From Epsilonproteobacteria bacterium (ex Lamellibrachia satsuma) (lineage in GTDB: Bacteria; Campylobacterota; Campylobacteria; Campylobacterales; Sulfurovaceae): a stretch of DNA of 64,000 nt. The DNA is taken from positions 1 to 64,000 of the forward strand of contig JQIX01000014.1 of assembly GCA_003934925.1 (NCBI GenBank), in the 5' to 3' direction. The notes beneath the pieces were generated by a model. It was not told where the DNA came from. It ran no database searches and saw nothing but the letters and a program-made list of their open reading frames with translations. This document shows, piece after piece, positions 37,438 to 44,911 of the stretch. Within the stretch, counting starts at the first letter, position 1. Every line of letters begins with the position of its first letter. The translations under genes were made by a program, and so were the position numbers.

Positions 37438-38432
37438 TGTCAAATATATCATATAAAGATGCCGGCGTAGATATCGATGCAGGTAATGAATTCGTAGAAG
37501 CGATCAAAAGTGATGTTAAATCAACGTTCGATAAAAATGTTATTGGCGGTATCGGATCTTTTGCAGGTGCATATGCTCTTCCTGCAGGCTATAAAGAGCC
37601 GGTGATCCTTTCTGCTACTGATGGTGTAGGAACAAAACTCAGGCTTGCTATAGAAAGTGGCAGACTCGATACTGTAGGTATTGATCTTGTGGCTATGTGT
37701 GTCAATGACCTTATTTGCAATAATGGTACGCCAATGTTTTTCTTGGACTACTATGCAACGGGTAAACTATTGCCTGAAAATGCCAAAGATGTCGTCGCAG
37801 GTATCGCAGAGGGCTGTCGCCGTTCTGAGTGTGCACTTGTAGGCGGGGAAACGGCTGAAATGCCCGGGATGTACTCTGATGACGATTTTGACCTTGCAGG
37901 CTTTGCAGTAGGGATCGCAGAACGTGCGGAGATGGATACTGTAGCCAATGTAAAAGAGGGACAGGTACTTATCGCTATGCCAAGCTCAGGTGTACATTCA
38001 AATGGGTATTCGTTAGTAAGAAAACTTTTTTTCGATAAATTGGGTATGAGTCTTGAGACAGAGTTTGAGGGAAAACCGCTTATCGATACATTGCTTGAAC
38101 CGACACGTATATATGTAAAAGAGTATAAAGCCAATAAACGGTATGTGAAAGCCTTAGCTCACATTACGGGCGGAGGGATAGTAGAAAATCTTCCCAGAGT
38201 TCTTCCTGAAGGGATGAGAGCCATTGTGAATAAGGACTCTATCCGTGTATTGCCTATTTTTGAATTTATGGGCCAGCATGTAGATGAAGAGGAGATGTTC
38301 AGAGCCTTCAATATGGGTGTGGGTATGGTATGGGTCGTAGAGCCTGAAGATGTAGATGCAGTACTTGCAAATACGGATGGGTATGTTATAGGAGCCTTAG
38401 CACACGGCGAAAAAGGTGTAGACCTGGTCTAA
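37437..38432 (+). CDS. purM: Phosphoribosylaminoimidazole cyclo-ligase (AIR synthetase)
   Basis: A 331-residue purine biosynthesis enzyme that closes the imidazole ring of FGAM to AIR using ATP. It begins YKDAGVDIDAGNEFVEAIK; the segment STDGVGTK is seen as SATDGVGTKLRLAIES, followed by GIDLVAMCVNDLICNNGTP, GGETAEMPGMY and HITGGGIVENLPRVLP. The length is normal. The ATG overlaps the preceding stop, so it is likely cotranslated with the small membrane protein gene. Confidence 0.95.
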   Translation: MSNISYKDAGVDIDAGNEFVEAIKSDVKSTFDKNVIGGIGSFAGAYALPAGYKEPVILSATDGVGTKLRLAIESGRLDTVGIDLVAMCVNDLICNNGTPMFFLDYYATGKLLPENAKDVVAGIAEGCRRSECALVGGETAEMPGMYSDDDFDLAGFAVGIAERAEMDTVANVKEGQVLIAMPSSGVHSNGYSLVRKLFFDKLGMSLETEFEGKPLIDTLLEPTRIYVKEYKANKRYVKALAHITGGGIVENLPRVLPEGMRAIVNKDSIRVLPIFEFMGQHVDEEEMFRAFNMGVGMVWVVEPEDVDAVLANTDGYVIGALAHGEKGVDLV

Positions 38433-38684
38433 TTATTTTTACCCCACTTACACTTTAGCGACAGGGGTATCGGCATTTAGTGCCAGAACTGTATCTTCGG
38501 CCGAATGGGTTTCATTCCAGTCGGTTACTTGCTATACGTAAGCTCTCTCCTTACACTCAAGCAATTAGACCGAATCTACAGCAAACTAAATAGAAAATCA
38601 TTCTGAGTGCCAAATGTTATGGACTAATACAAACACTTGACATCTAAGATCAGCTGTGTCATGCTAATGTATTAGCGCTTAGTA
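38433..38684. other. Unassigned gap between convergent purM and AGCS genes
   Basis: About 250 bases with no open frame I would call. It contains GAATG-GGTTT-CATTC (near 38510) and other short dyads, but no convincing terminator and no RNA family I recognise. Confidence 0.4.
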
Positions 38685-40133
38685 CTATTTCCGTATTGCT
38701 TCCCTGTCCAACTCTCCATTTCTCCATTTCGCCAGATAGGCATTCAGGTTTGCTTTGACATCACCTTGCAGAATATAAAGTCCAATAAGGTTAGGCAGTG
38801 CCATGGTCAAGATGAGCAGGTCAGAGAACTCCAACATCGCTGCAGCACTGGTTACAGAGGCCATCACAGTAAATGAGATGAAGATTAGTTTATAGATCAG
38901 TGTATATTTCTCGCCGAAGAGATAGGTCCATGAACGCTCACCATAGTATGACCAGGAGATCATTGTAGAGAAAGCAAAAAGAATGATGGAGAAGGAGAGG
39001 ATAACAGGAAACCAGGAGATCACCGTACCATAGGCTGCTGCGGTAAGCGCTGCACCCTGCTTTGAAGCAACTAGATTTGCAAATTCTCCGGCAGGGTCAT
39101 AAACCCCGGTTGTGACAATAACAAGAGCTGTCATGGTACAGATAACGATCGTATCGATAAAGGGCTCGTACAAAGCTACCATCCCCTGTCTAACAGGGTA
39201 TTTTACAGAGGCAGTTGAGTGTACAATGGCTGCTGATCCTATTCCGGCCTCACTTGAGAAGGCGGCACGCTTGAAACCTTGTACGAGTACTCCTATGACT
39301 CCCCCTACAGCTGCTGCAGGTGCAAATGCCTCATGGAAGATAGTGGAAATGGCATGTGGTACGGCAGATGCATTTATAATCAGTATCCACAGTGAAGCAG
39401 CAAGATAGATCAATACCATCAAAGGAACGATCTTTTCTGCAGTACTGGCAATACGTTTGATCCCGCCAATGATCACAAAACCTACAACGGTCGCCATGAT
39501 AAGGCCAAAGACAATAGGGTAGGTTTGAAAGAAAGGAACACGGTCGGAGAGGGCACCCATGGCCTGTGAGGTCTGGAAGGCATTTCCTGCACCCAGACTA
39601 CCGCCAATGGCCAATATTGCAAATAGGACAGCAAGGACTTTACCCAGTTTGGTATGCCCTTTCGAAGCCAAGCCCTTGGAGAGGTACTGCATAGCACCAC
39701 CCATGATGCGCCCATCCGGCCTCTTTTCACGGTAGATCTGTGCAAGGGTTACTTCGGTGAATTTCAGTGTCATACCGAAAAATCCGGCCAGGATCATCCA
39801 AAAGGTAGCTCCCGGACCTCCAACGGCAATAGCAATGGCTACACCGGCAATGTTCCCCAAACCGACTGTAGCAGAGAGTGCAGTGGACAAGGACTGAAAC
39901 GGAGTGATCTCCCCCACATCGTCAGCAGTTCTATATTTTCCTGTAATGATCTTATACGCGTGTGAGAACATACGAACATTGATAAAGCCGAAACGAAAGG
40001 TAAGGAAAACCCCGCCGGCAATAAGCCATGCAACGATGAAAGGCATACTGGTTCCTTTTATGGTGCCAAAAAAGATATCAAAAAAGAAAACTGAAGCCAA
40101 TATGCTGTTGATCTGTTCAAATATACTATCCAT
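38685..40133 (-). CDS. AGCS-family sodium:amino-acid (alanine/glycine) symporter
   Basis: A 482-residue polytopic membrane protein with about ten membrane segments. Family signatures include SLSTALSATVGLGNIAGVAIA, GPGATFWMILAGFFGMTLKF and FKRAAFSSEAGIGSAAIVHS; EVTLAQIYREKRPDG is the conserved cytoplasmic loop. It would take up alanine or glycine with sodium. The substrate is by family only. It is divergent from the tRNA operon, with its start about 100 bases from the tRNA promoter. Confidence 0.88.
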   Translation of the reverse strand: MDSIFEQINSILASVFFFDIFFGTIKGTSMPFIVAWLIAGGVFLTFRFGFINVRMFSHAYKIITGKYRTADDVGEITPFQSLSTALSATVGLGNIAGVAIAIAVGGPGATFWMILAGFFGMTLKFTEVTLAQIYREKRPDGRIMGGAMQYLSKGLASKGHTKLGKVLAVLFAILAIGGSLGAGNAFQTSQAMGALSDRVPFFQTYPIVFGLIMATVVGFVIIGGIKRIASTAEKIVPLMVLIYLAASLWILIINASAVPHAISTIFHEAFAPAAAVGGVIGVLVQGFKRAAFSSEAGIGSAAIVHSTASVKYPVRQGMVALYEPFIDTIVICTMTALVIVTTGVYDPAGEFANLVASKQGAALTAAAYGTVISWFPVILSFSIILFAFSTMISWSYYGERSWTYLFGEKYTLIYKLIFISFTVMASVTSAAAMLEFSDLLILTMALPNLIGLYILQGDVKANLNAYLAKWRNGELDREAIRK

Positions 40134-40233
40134 CTATACTCCTGAAAAATTGTATTTATTATACTCATTAACGCCTAAATCACCTCTAAAGTAGGAGATA
40201 AATAGACTTTTTTTATTTTTTTTGCAAAATCTA

Positions 40234-40262
40234 TTGACAAATAGAAACCTTTTGACTATAAT
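40234..40262 (+). promoter_or_regulatory. Consensus sigma-70 promoter of the tRNA operon
   Basis: TTGACA (40234-40239) and TATAAT (40257-40262), both exact consensus hexamers, are separated by 17 bases. The start should be near 40269, about 15 bases before tRNA-Pro. A fully consensus -35 is unusual in Campylobacterota, where -35 boxes are often not conserved, but fits a strong stable-RNA promoter. Confidence 0.85.
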
Positions 40263-40283
40263 TGCAGTCCTTTTTCAAGGTAA

Positions 40284-40360
40284 CGGAGTGTAGCGCAGTC
40301 TGGTAGCGCACCTGGTTTGGGACCAGGGGGTCGAAGGTTCGAGTCCTTTCACTCCGACCA
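40284..40360 (+). tRNA. tRNA-Pro(TGG)
   Basis: Folds as a standard cloverleaf of 77 bases with an encoded CCA. The acceptor CGGAGTG pairs with CACTCCG, the anticodon stem-loop reads CCTGG-TTTGGGA-CCAGG with anticodon TGG, and the T-arm has GGTTCGAGTCC. First tRNA of a five-gene operon. Confidence 0.95.
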
Positions 40361-40400
40361 TTTAGATATTTAAAATTGATATAATAATGAAACAATTGAT

Positions 40401-40477
40401 GGTGGACGTAGTTCAGTTGGTAGAGCACCTGTTTGTGGCACAGGTTGTCGCGGGTTCGAGCCCCGTCGTCCACCCCA
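40401..40477 (+). tRNA. tRNA-His(GTG)
   Basis: A cloverleaf with anticodon GTG (CTGTTTGTGGCACAG). The extra 5' G (position -1) pairs opposite the discriminator C, typical for His tRNA. The acceptor GTGGACG pairs with CGTCCAC and CCA is encoded. Confidence 0.95.
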
Positions 40478-40511
40478 TTGGTAATAGATTGGGAACCTCC
40501 CAAATGAAGAA

Positions 40512-40588
40512 GCGCTAGTGGCTCAACTGGATAGAGCATCAGACTTCGGATCTGAGGGTTAGGGGTTCGAGTCCTCTCTGGCGTACCA
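40512..40588 (+). tRNA. tRNA-Arg(TCG)
   Basis: A 77-base cloverleaf. The anticodon loop CTTCGGA gives anticodon TCG in stem TCAGA/TCTGA. The acceptor GCGCTAG pairs with CTGGCGT using two G-T wobble pairs. The T-arm is GGGGTTCGAGTCCTC and CCA is encoded. Confidence 0.93.
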
Positions 40589-40678
40589 TTATTAGGTTTC
40601 AAAGTTCACGAACAAAGTCCGTAAACTTTTCAATTACTAAAGTCTTACTTTGTAAGAAATAATTTTTATTATATTTAT

Positions 40679-40755
40679 GCACTCATAGCTCAGCTGGATA
40701 GAGCATCGCCCTTCTAAGGCGAGGGTCTTAGGTTCGAATCCTAATGGGTGTACCA
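40679..40755 (+). tRNA. tRNA-Arg(TCT)
   Basis: A 77-base cloverleaf. The anticodon loop CTTCTAA gives anticodon TCT in stem TCGCC/GGCGA. The acceptor GCACTCA pairs with TGGGTGT (with wobbles). The T-stem is TTAGG/CCTAA and CCA is encoded. Confidence 0.93.
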
Positions 40756-40790
40756 CTACTACTTTTTATTGTTTAGTAAAACAATCACAT

Positions 40791-40875
40791 GCGGATGTGG
40801 TGAAATTGGTATACACGCCAGACTTAGGATCTGGTGCTTTACGGCGTGGAGGTTCGAGTCCTCTCATCCGCACCA
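40791..40875 (+). tRNA. tRNA-Leu(TAG), integration site of the adjacent element
   Basis: An 85-base class II tRNA with a long variable arm (TGCTTTACGGCG). The anticodon loop CTTAGGA gives anticodon TAG. The acceptor GCGGATG pairs with CATCCGC and CCA is encoded. Its 3' end (from 40853) is the left half of a 27-bp direct repeat that recurs at 46272-46298, so an integrative element has used this gene as its attachment site while leaving it intact. Confidence 0.95.
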
Positions 40876-40879
40876 TCTA
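40853..40879 (+). repeat. attL, 27-bp direct repeat
   Basis: Comprises the last 23 bases of tRNA-Leu(TAG) (T-loop to CCA) plus TCTA. It is identical to 46272-46298. The identity block starts at TTCGAGTCC in the T-loop, a classic site for tyrosine recombinases. Confidence 0.9.
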
Positions 40880-40923
40880 CAAAGCCCTTATTTAAGGCAC
40901 TTAATCACTTTTTATAACTGTTA

Positions 40924-40945
40924 GGGGATACTTTAGGGGATACCT
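40924..40945 (+). repeat. Left arm-type GGGGATAC double repeat
   Basis: GGGGATAC occurs twice, 12 bases apart, and the 22-base unit recurs with two changes at 46144-46165 in the same orientation. Lying just inside both ends of the element, the units look like arm-type sites for the integrase or an excision factor. Confidence 0.5.
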
Positions 40946-41003
40946 TTATGCTAAAAATATCTATTTTACGCACTTTTTAATGTGTTACTTTTTGATATAC
41001 GTA

Positions 41004-41072
41004 ATGAAACTAGATGTACAAGTTGGTATACTAATTGCAATAACTACCCACAATTCCTCAATCTAGTTTCAT
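41004..41072. repeat. 12-bp perfect inverted repeat near the left end of the element
   Basis: ATGAAACTAGAT (41004-41015) and ATCTAGTTTCAT (41061-41072) are perfect inverted copies with a 45-base spacer. The stretch holds no gene. It could be a transcription-ending structure, an old insertion footprint or a replication/packaging signal of the element. Confidence 0.4.
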
Positions 41073-41153
41073 CACTCTTGAGTTACACTGGTATTTTAAT
41101 TATGAGTGCTGTGCTTTCATCAGATTTTTTATAAAACACTTCTCTATGTTCCA

Positions 41154-41552
41154 TCAATAATCACAAAAATATTGGTTCTTAATATGAGCATTATAGTAGC
41201 TTCCAATAGATTTTGTAGTTTTAATCTCATCCCATACTTCTTTATCTACCTCACAATACACATAACGTCGTCTGTTGATATTGACTGTAAGCTCATAATT
41301 AAAATCATAATAGCAAATACTCTTTATAAAGGAACTATTAGTTTCTTCAATACACTCATCTGCATAATACTCGCCTGTAAATTCATCTTTAAGAAATTCT
41401 CCATGAGTTAAGTTGTATAATGAATTTCCATTTAATTCTGCAAAAGTCAATTCGATAGGTTTTGTATGATTTTTTAATGGTTGAACTTTAAAGATAATAA
41501 TTAAAATTATTACTACAAGTATATACCATCCCAACTCTTTAATTCTTTTCAC
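41154..41552 (-). CDS. Small membrane-anchored protein of unknown function
   Basis: A 132-residue protein from a GTG at 41552, which has GGGAAA 8 bases upstream and a TATACTATAAAA promoter-like stretch just before that. The frame is open to 41678, but that would put the start upstream of the likely promoter. One transmembrane helix lies near the N-terminus (GWYILVVIILIIIF, about residues 8-23), followed by a soluble domain of about 105 residues with four Cys. No family recognised. It is the leftmost gene of the element, separate from the main operon. Confidence 0.5.
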   Translation of the reverse strand: MKRIKELGWYILVVIILIIIFKVQPLKNHTKPIELTFAELNGNSLYNLTHGEFLKDEFTGEYYADECIEETNSSFIKSICYYDFNYELTVNINRRRYVYCEVDKEVWDEIKTTKSIGSYYNAHIKNQYFCDY

Positions 41553-41781
41553 TAAAATTTCCCATAGTTTGAATTTTTTATAGTATATTCTAAAATGGTT
41601 TAAACATTTTATTCTCTCCCTCCATATTAAAGCATCTTTTTCCCGAGTGCAACTTCTGATATACTTGGGAAAAGCCAATCAGAATCTTTTTTTGAAATTT
41701 TTCACCTTTTAATATTGTTTCTTTATAATGTTAAAAAAGGCTTTTAAAATTGGCTCATCAAATTAAAAAAGAAGGATTAAA

Positions 41782-41991
41782 ATGAATAAGGGTATAGGTA
41801 TAACCTCAATTATAATAATACTAGCACTGACTGTAGGCTTCTTTATTGGTCGCACTACATCCAACCGATACTATTTTATGAAACAGAGATATTCCAATGC
41901 CTTTGTTGTAATTCGTTGTGACCAGATTACTGGAAATATTGACTATGTAGTTAAATCCAAAAATGGTATTAAAACAATCGAAATGAAATAA
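41782..41991 (+). CDS. Small single-span membrane protein of unknown function
   Basis: A 69-residue protein with one N-terminal membrane helix (IGITSIIIILALTVGFFIG, residues 4-22) and a basic, mostly soluble tail (FVVIRCDQITGNIDYVVKSKNG). An AGAAGGA ribosome-binding site precedes the ATG, and a TATAAT lies about 50 bases upstream. It is the only rightward gene in the element, so it may be an accessory (cargo) gene with its own promoter. No family recognised. Confidence 0.5.
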   Translation: MNKGIGITSIIIILALTVGFFIGRTTSNRYYFMKQRYSNAFVVIRCDQITGNIDYVVKSKNGIKTIEMK

Positions 41992-42002
41992 CACAGCTTA
42001 TT

Positions 42003-42227
42003 CTACACTCTCTCTCCACGTATAGTCTGTTGAATTTCTTTTTGCTGCTTCATCAACTGTTTATACTCTCCAATCAAGAAATGAAGCTCAGGACTTATCT
42101 TCAAAGCGTTCATCTTTGATATTGCCTTGCCCTCGGGAGTGATTGCACCCTTGGTTTTTAACCAAGGCTTTGTTTTGTGTATCCGTTCACGTTGCATTTG
42201 TTTAAACTCTTCACTACTTGTTTTCAC
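42003..42227 (-). CDS. Small mobile-element protein with a GAITPEGKA motif
   Basis: A 74-residue basic protein. The segment KPWLKTKGAITPEGKAISKM (residues about 20-39) resembles the 'KPWxxSTGPxTxEGKAxxSxNA' motif found in many short proteins of proteobacterial prophages and islands, whose function is unknown. It is the last gene of the leftward operon and overlaps the preceding gene by 14 bases. The motif resemblance is from memory of the family, not a search. Confidence 0.55.
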   Translation of the reverse strand: MKTSSEEFKQMQRERIHKTKPWLKTKGAITPEGKAISKMNALKISPELHFLIGEYKQLMKQQKEIQQTIRGERV

Positions 42228-43023
42228 ACGCTTTTTCCTTTAATGGGCAAAGCTCAGCTTCGGTTATTTGATCTGGTTGCGTTAGCTCTTTCTGTTTTTC
42301 GTTTTTACTTTCACCTTTTTTTTCTGAATTTTGATGAAGGTGGTTATGCTGTTCAGCTTTTTTAATAAAAGTAGCACGCTTTGGGTTGATGATCTCATTG
42401 ATAGCCATAATACTTTTACGTGTCTCTTGCATAACCTTTATTTGCATGTTTGATAGCTTTTCAAAGTTATTAAGCTGCTTCCCTGCTTCCCCCATCAAGT
42501 TACCTGCTACTCTGCCATTAAATAACTGTAGTTGCATGATATTTGTAGTAAGTATTGTAATAAGTGCTTCAGTATCCCCTGCTTTTGTTTTTTCTATTAT
42601 TTTTTCAATATCATCATGTAAAACTTTTTGTGAGATTGGTTCTGCACTTGTTCCATTTTGTGTCATAATATTTACCAACCCACTTATAAGAGGATCACTA
42701 AACTGTCTTGTAGCAAGTTTCTTATCGTCTGCTATCTTTTGTTTTGCCTGTTTAATTTCATCACTGTACTTTTCATGCCATAAAGCACATTGGTTAATAT
42801 TAATTTCAAAATCATCTACAATATCAACATTGCTCATGCCACTTGAAGCCATTGAGATATAAAGCTTTATTAGCCCTTTTTCAAATGCTTGTAGCACTCG
42901 TTCATCTTTCATCAGCTTCTTGGAGATATTTAACTCATCAAATGTATCTTCTAGCGTGTATTGATCTTCTGCATAATCTTCAATATCTTGCAGCATTTCA
43001 TCTGTTAATTTATATCTACTCAT
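42214..43023 (-). CDS. Helix-turn-helix, terminase-small-subunit-like protein of unknown role
   Basis: A 269-residue soluble protein. An N-terminal region (about 1-105) looks helix-turn-helix-like (GMSNVDIVDDFEININQCAL). A helical part follows with NNFEKLSNMQIKVMQETRKS and INPKRATFIKKAEQHNHLH, which resembles the 'AxxQxRxTxExLAEIKNPR…FVKQANIA' segment of proteins that travel with GAITPEGKA-type proteins in other elements. The tail is charged (EKKGESKNEKQKEL). Phage small terminases combine a helix-turn-helix with helices in a similar way, but the match is loose. It might package, segregate or regulate the element. Confidence 0.45.
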   Translation of the reverse strand: MSRYKLTDEMLQDIEDYAEDQYTLEDTFDELNISKKLMKDERVLQAFEKGLIKLYISMASSGMSNVDIVDDFEININQCALWHEKYSDEIKQAKQKIADDKKLATRQFSDPLISGLVNIMTQNGTSAEPISQKVLHDDIEKIIEKTKAGDTEALITILTTNIMQLQLFNGRVAGNLMGEAGKQLNNFEKLSNMQIKVMQETRKSIMAINEIINPKRATFIKKAEQHNHLHQNSEKKGESKNEKQKELTQPDQITEAELCPLKEKACENK

Positions 43024-43029
43024 ATTTTA

Positions 43030-43158
43030 CTACTCCCTATTTGATGATTTTGTGTTGTGTTTTTTATCCCTAAAAATAATCTCTATGGTTGTACCTTTAA
43101 GGCTTGTGTCTTTAACCATTATCTCTTTGATCTTTTTTATCACCTGTTCTTTAGTCAC
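43030..43158 (-). CDS. 42-residue protein with GTG start, unknown
   Basis: The GTG at 43158 overlaps the preceding stop (GTGA) and has AAGGAG 6 bases upstream, an excellent ribosome-binding site. The product is a Lys/Glu-rich 42-residue peptide starting VTKEQVIKKIKEIMVK and ending in a basic tail. The stop at 43030 is 6 bases from the next ATG. The tight coupling on both sides is the main argument that it is real. No family recognised. Confidence 0.6.
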   Translation of the reverse strand: MTKEQVIKKIKEIMVKDTSLKGTTIEIIFRDKKHNTKSSNRE

Positions 43159-43823
43159 CTGCTCTCCTTTGCCATGTCTATGATCTCTTTAAAGTCATGT
43201 AGTGGCAGTGCTAAGGCTTTAAAGTTCGGGATGCTAATCTTTGCTTCTGCTCTCCATAAAATTCCCTTTAAATTATTTTTATCTGCCTTGTTGTAGATAG
43301 TAATTTTCTCTAGCATAGGAATGGCAGTATCATTAATGTAGCTTGTATCTGTGACAACTCCATCTTTTGTGATGTATGGTTTTAATGTGAAATGCTTACT
43401 AAGTGCTTCTAGGTTTGGCTTGTATGGCAAATCTAAGCAAATATCAATGTTTGATACAGTTTTCAAGATTGATAATATTTTAGATATTAACTCTCTTGGC
43501 GGCGGCTCTTTATGATATTGCTTCATGCCAAAGATTACAAGTTCAGCTTTACGATATTTGGGTTTGTCTTGTATATTGTAGTAGTAGATATTATGATCTT
43601 CTAATCTCCATGCACTTGTTACTTCATCATCCGATAAACGTTTTTTTAGTTTGTGCAGGATATTGGAGTTCTTTTTTATTTTATTCCAGTTGCCTAACTT
43701 TTTTAACTCTTCTTGCTTGTACTGTTTTTGAAACTCTACTCTTATGCTGTCTATCTCAAAATCTGCATTATTATCTTGGTTGAACTCGTTGATAAAATCT
43801 TCTAATTCTTGTAAGATGTTCAT
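43155..43823 (-). CDS. Possible replication-initiator-like protein of the element
   Basis: A 222-residue protein from the ATG at 43823 (MNILQELEDFINEF), which I prefer over an earlier in-frame start at 43886 because the latter adds an unrelated stretch and AGAGAGAG lies before the former. The second half has NIDICLDLPYKP and MLEKITIYNKADKNNLKGIL with LWRAEAKI, reminiscent of the D-x-D and 'YxK…RxE' blocks in rolling-circle or filamentous-phage replication initiators. No clear HUH motif is visible, so the call is tentative. Confidence 0.35.
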   Translation of the reverse strand: MNILQELEDFINEFNQDNNADFEIDSIRVEFQKQYKQEELKKLGNWNKIKKNSNILHKLKKRLSDDEVTSAWRLEDHNIYYYNIQDKPKYRKAELVIFGMKQYHKEPPPRELISKILSILKTVSNIDICLDLPYKPNLEALSKHFTLKPYITKDGVVTDTSYINDTAIPMLEKITIYNKADKNNLKGILWRAEAKISIPNFKALALPLHDFKEIIDMAKESR

Positions 43824-43983
43824 GTGGTTTCTCTCTCTTATATTAAGGAACGCCAAACTTAAACTAAATATTGTACCTATGCCCAATACCCACGTTGTCG
43901 GGGGCAGGACATAATTTACAATTTTGGCTTGGAATTGTAAGGAATTGTAATGTATTTAAAAATAAGGGGTATTTTTTTACTCC

Positions 43984-44313
43984 TTAAGCGATCATTTTCT
44001 CCATGTCGTATGTAGTATCTTGGAGTAATTGCCTTACTTCTTTTTTCCAGTTATGAGTTAATCGAAATATACCAATTTTGGCTTTCTTCCCATTCACTTT
44101 TATAACTGTTTTACGTTCCGTATAAAGATTGTCCATAGTTGTATCCCATGATACATCAAAATGCTTCTGTAGCTTTTTTCTAAGATGCTGTATAAGATCA
44201 GGCAGATAGTGACAATTAAACATATAAGCGTGGTGCTGTTGAAGCCTGTCATCATCTACCAAACACATTTTAAGTATTTTGATTTCTGTTGATGTGAAGT
44301 GGGGTCTGCTCAT
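43984..44313 (-). CDS. Unknown 109-residue element protein
   Basis: A basic soluble protein of 109 residues with helical character, several His near the middle (LQQHHAYMFNCHYLPDLIQH) and a C-terminal TYDMEKMIA. It begins within the last bases of the AlpA-like gene (ATGA overlap), so it is cotranslated with it. The region IQHLRKKLQKHFDV followed by KTVIKVNGKKAKIGIFRLT reads like a small winged-helix domain, but I cannot assign a family. Confidence 0.5.
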   Translation of the reverse strand: MSRPHFTSTEIKILKMCLVDDDRLQQHHAYMFNCHYLPDLIQHLRKKLQKHFDVSWDTTMDNLYTERKTVIKVNGKKAKIGIFRLTHNWKKEVRQLLQDTTYDMEKMIA

Positions 44314-44507
44314 GATGCCACCTCTACTTTATTGTTCTCTATCCATTGATCAATGTCTGTAGTCTTGTACCGTATGTATTTCCCCATACGTGAAAAAGGA
44401 ATATTGATATTATCCATTCTCCATTTAGCGAGAGTACTCGTGCTAAATCCGTATTGGTCTTGAACTTTTCGTGGGCTAAGCCACTTCTCGTGCATGGTTG
44501 TATCCAT
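44310..44507 (-). CDS. AlpA-like helix-turn-helix regulator / excisionase
   Basis: A 65-residue protein from the ATG at 44507, preceded by AAAGGAT. The MerR/AlpA-type helix-turn-helix is clear: WLSPRKVQDQYGFSTSTLAKW followed by GKYIRYKTTDIDQWIEN. Such proteins act as excisionases or activators of integrase genes in satellites such as P4. The frame extends 33 codons upstream without a better start. It heads the leftward operon of the element; possible operators (GTACA repeats) lie just upstream. Confidence 0.75.
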   Translation of the reverse strand: MDTTMHEKWLSPRKVQDQYGFSTSTLAKWRMDNINIPFSRMGKYIRYKTTDIDQWIENNKVEVAS

Positions 44508-44911
44508 GTGTTTATCCTTTGTTGTGGAATATTTTTTGATACGCAGAAGTAGAGAAAAATGAGAGTTCGGGTAACATACAAGAGTAATACTTTTTTGTAT
44601 GTACATTTTTATTGTACATTAAGGTACAAATTTGTATGGTAAGTTATATCAAAAGTTTCCGAGGCTTAATGATATAACTCAGGTACTCAAAAGAACTCAA
44701 TTCTTTGTATCTGAGTTTATTGTAACTTATTTTTATTCAAGTTTTATATAATACACATCTTTATTAACTAAAAATATCTCAAATTGACATATTTTTTAAA
44801 AATTTGCATCATTTATATTTCAATTTGACACGTATATTGCTATTTATAATCTAAATTTATATTTATATTGGACATCTAGGCGGTATTCTCTACCCTCTAA
44901 ATCTTTCCTAA
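44508..44911. promoter_or_regulatory. Non-coding control region of the element
   Basis: About 400 AT-rich bases between the integrase stop and the AlpA-like gene. It contains three GTACA copies (44601-44605, 44614-44618, 44624-44628), a 10-bp perfect inverted repeat AGTTATATCA…TGATATAACT (44642-44651 and 44670-44679), and two TTGACA hexamers further right (within 44761-44840). I see no gene. It is the likely promoter and operator region of the leftward operon. Confidence 0.5.

Noticed and set aside
35202-38590. The 14-mer TACAGCAAACTAAA occurs in the typA–flavoprotein gap and in the purM–AGCS gap
   Set aside because: A 14-base match in 64 kb of AT-rich DNA is expected by chance, and the sequence around it does not match.
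40231-40602. A 123-codon frame on the - strand across the tRNA genes, with RTRTFDPLVPNQVRYQTALHS-like sequence
   Set aside because: It is antisense to the Pro, His and Arg tRNA genes. Such frames are well-known false gene calls produced by tRNA sequence.
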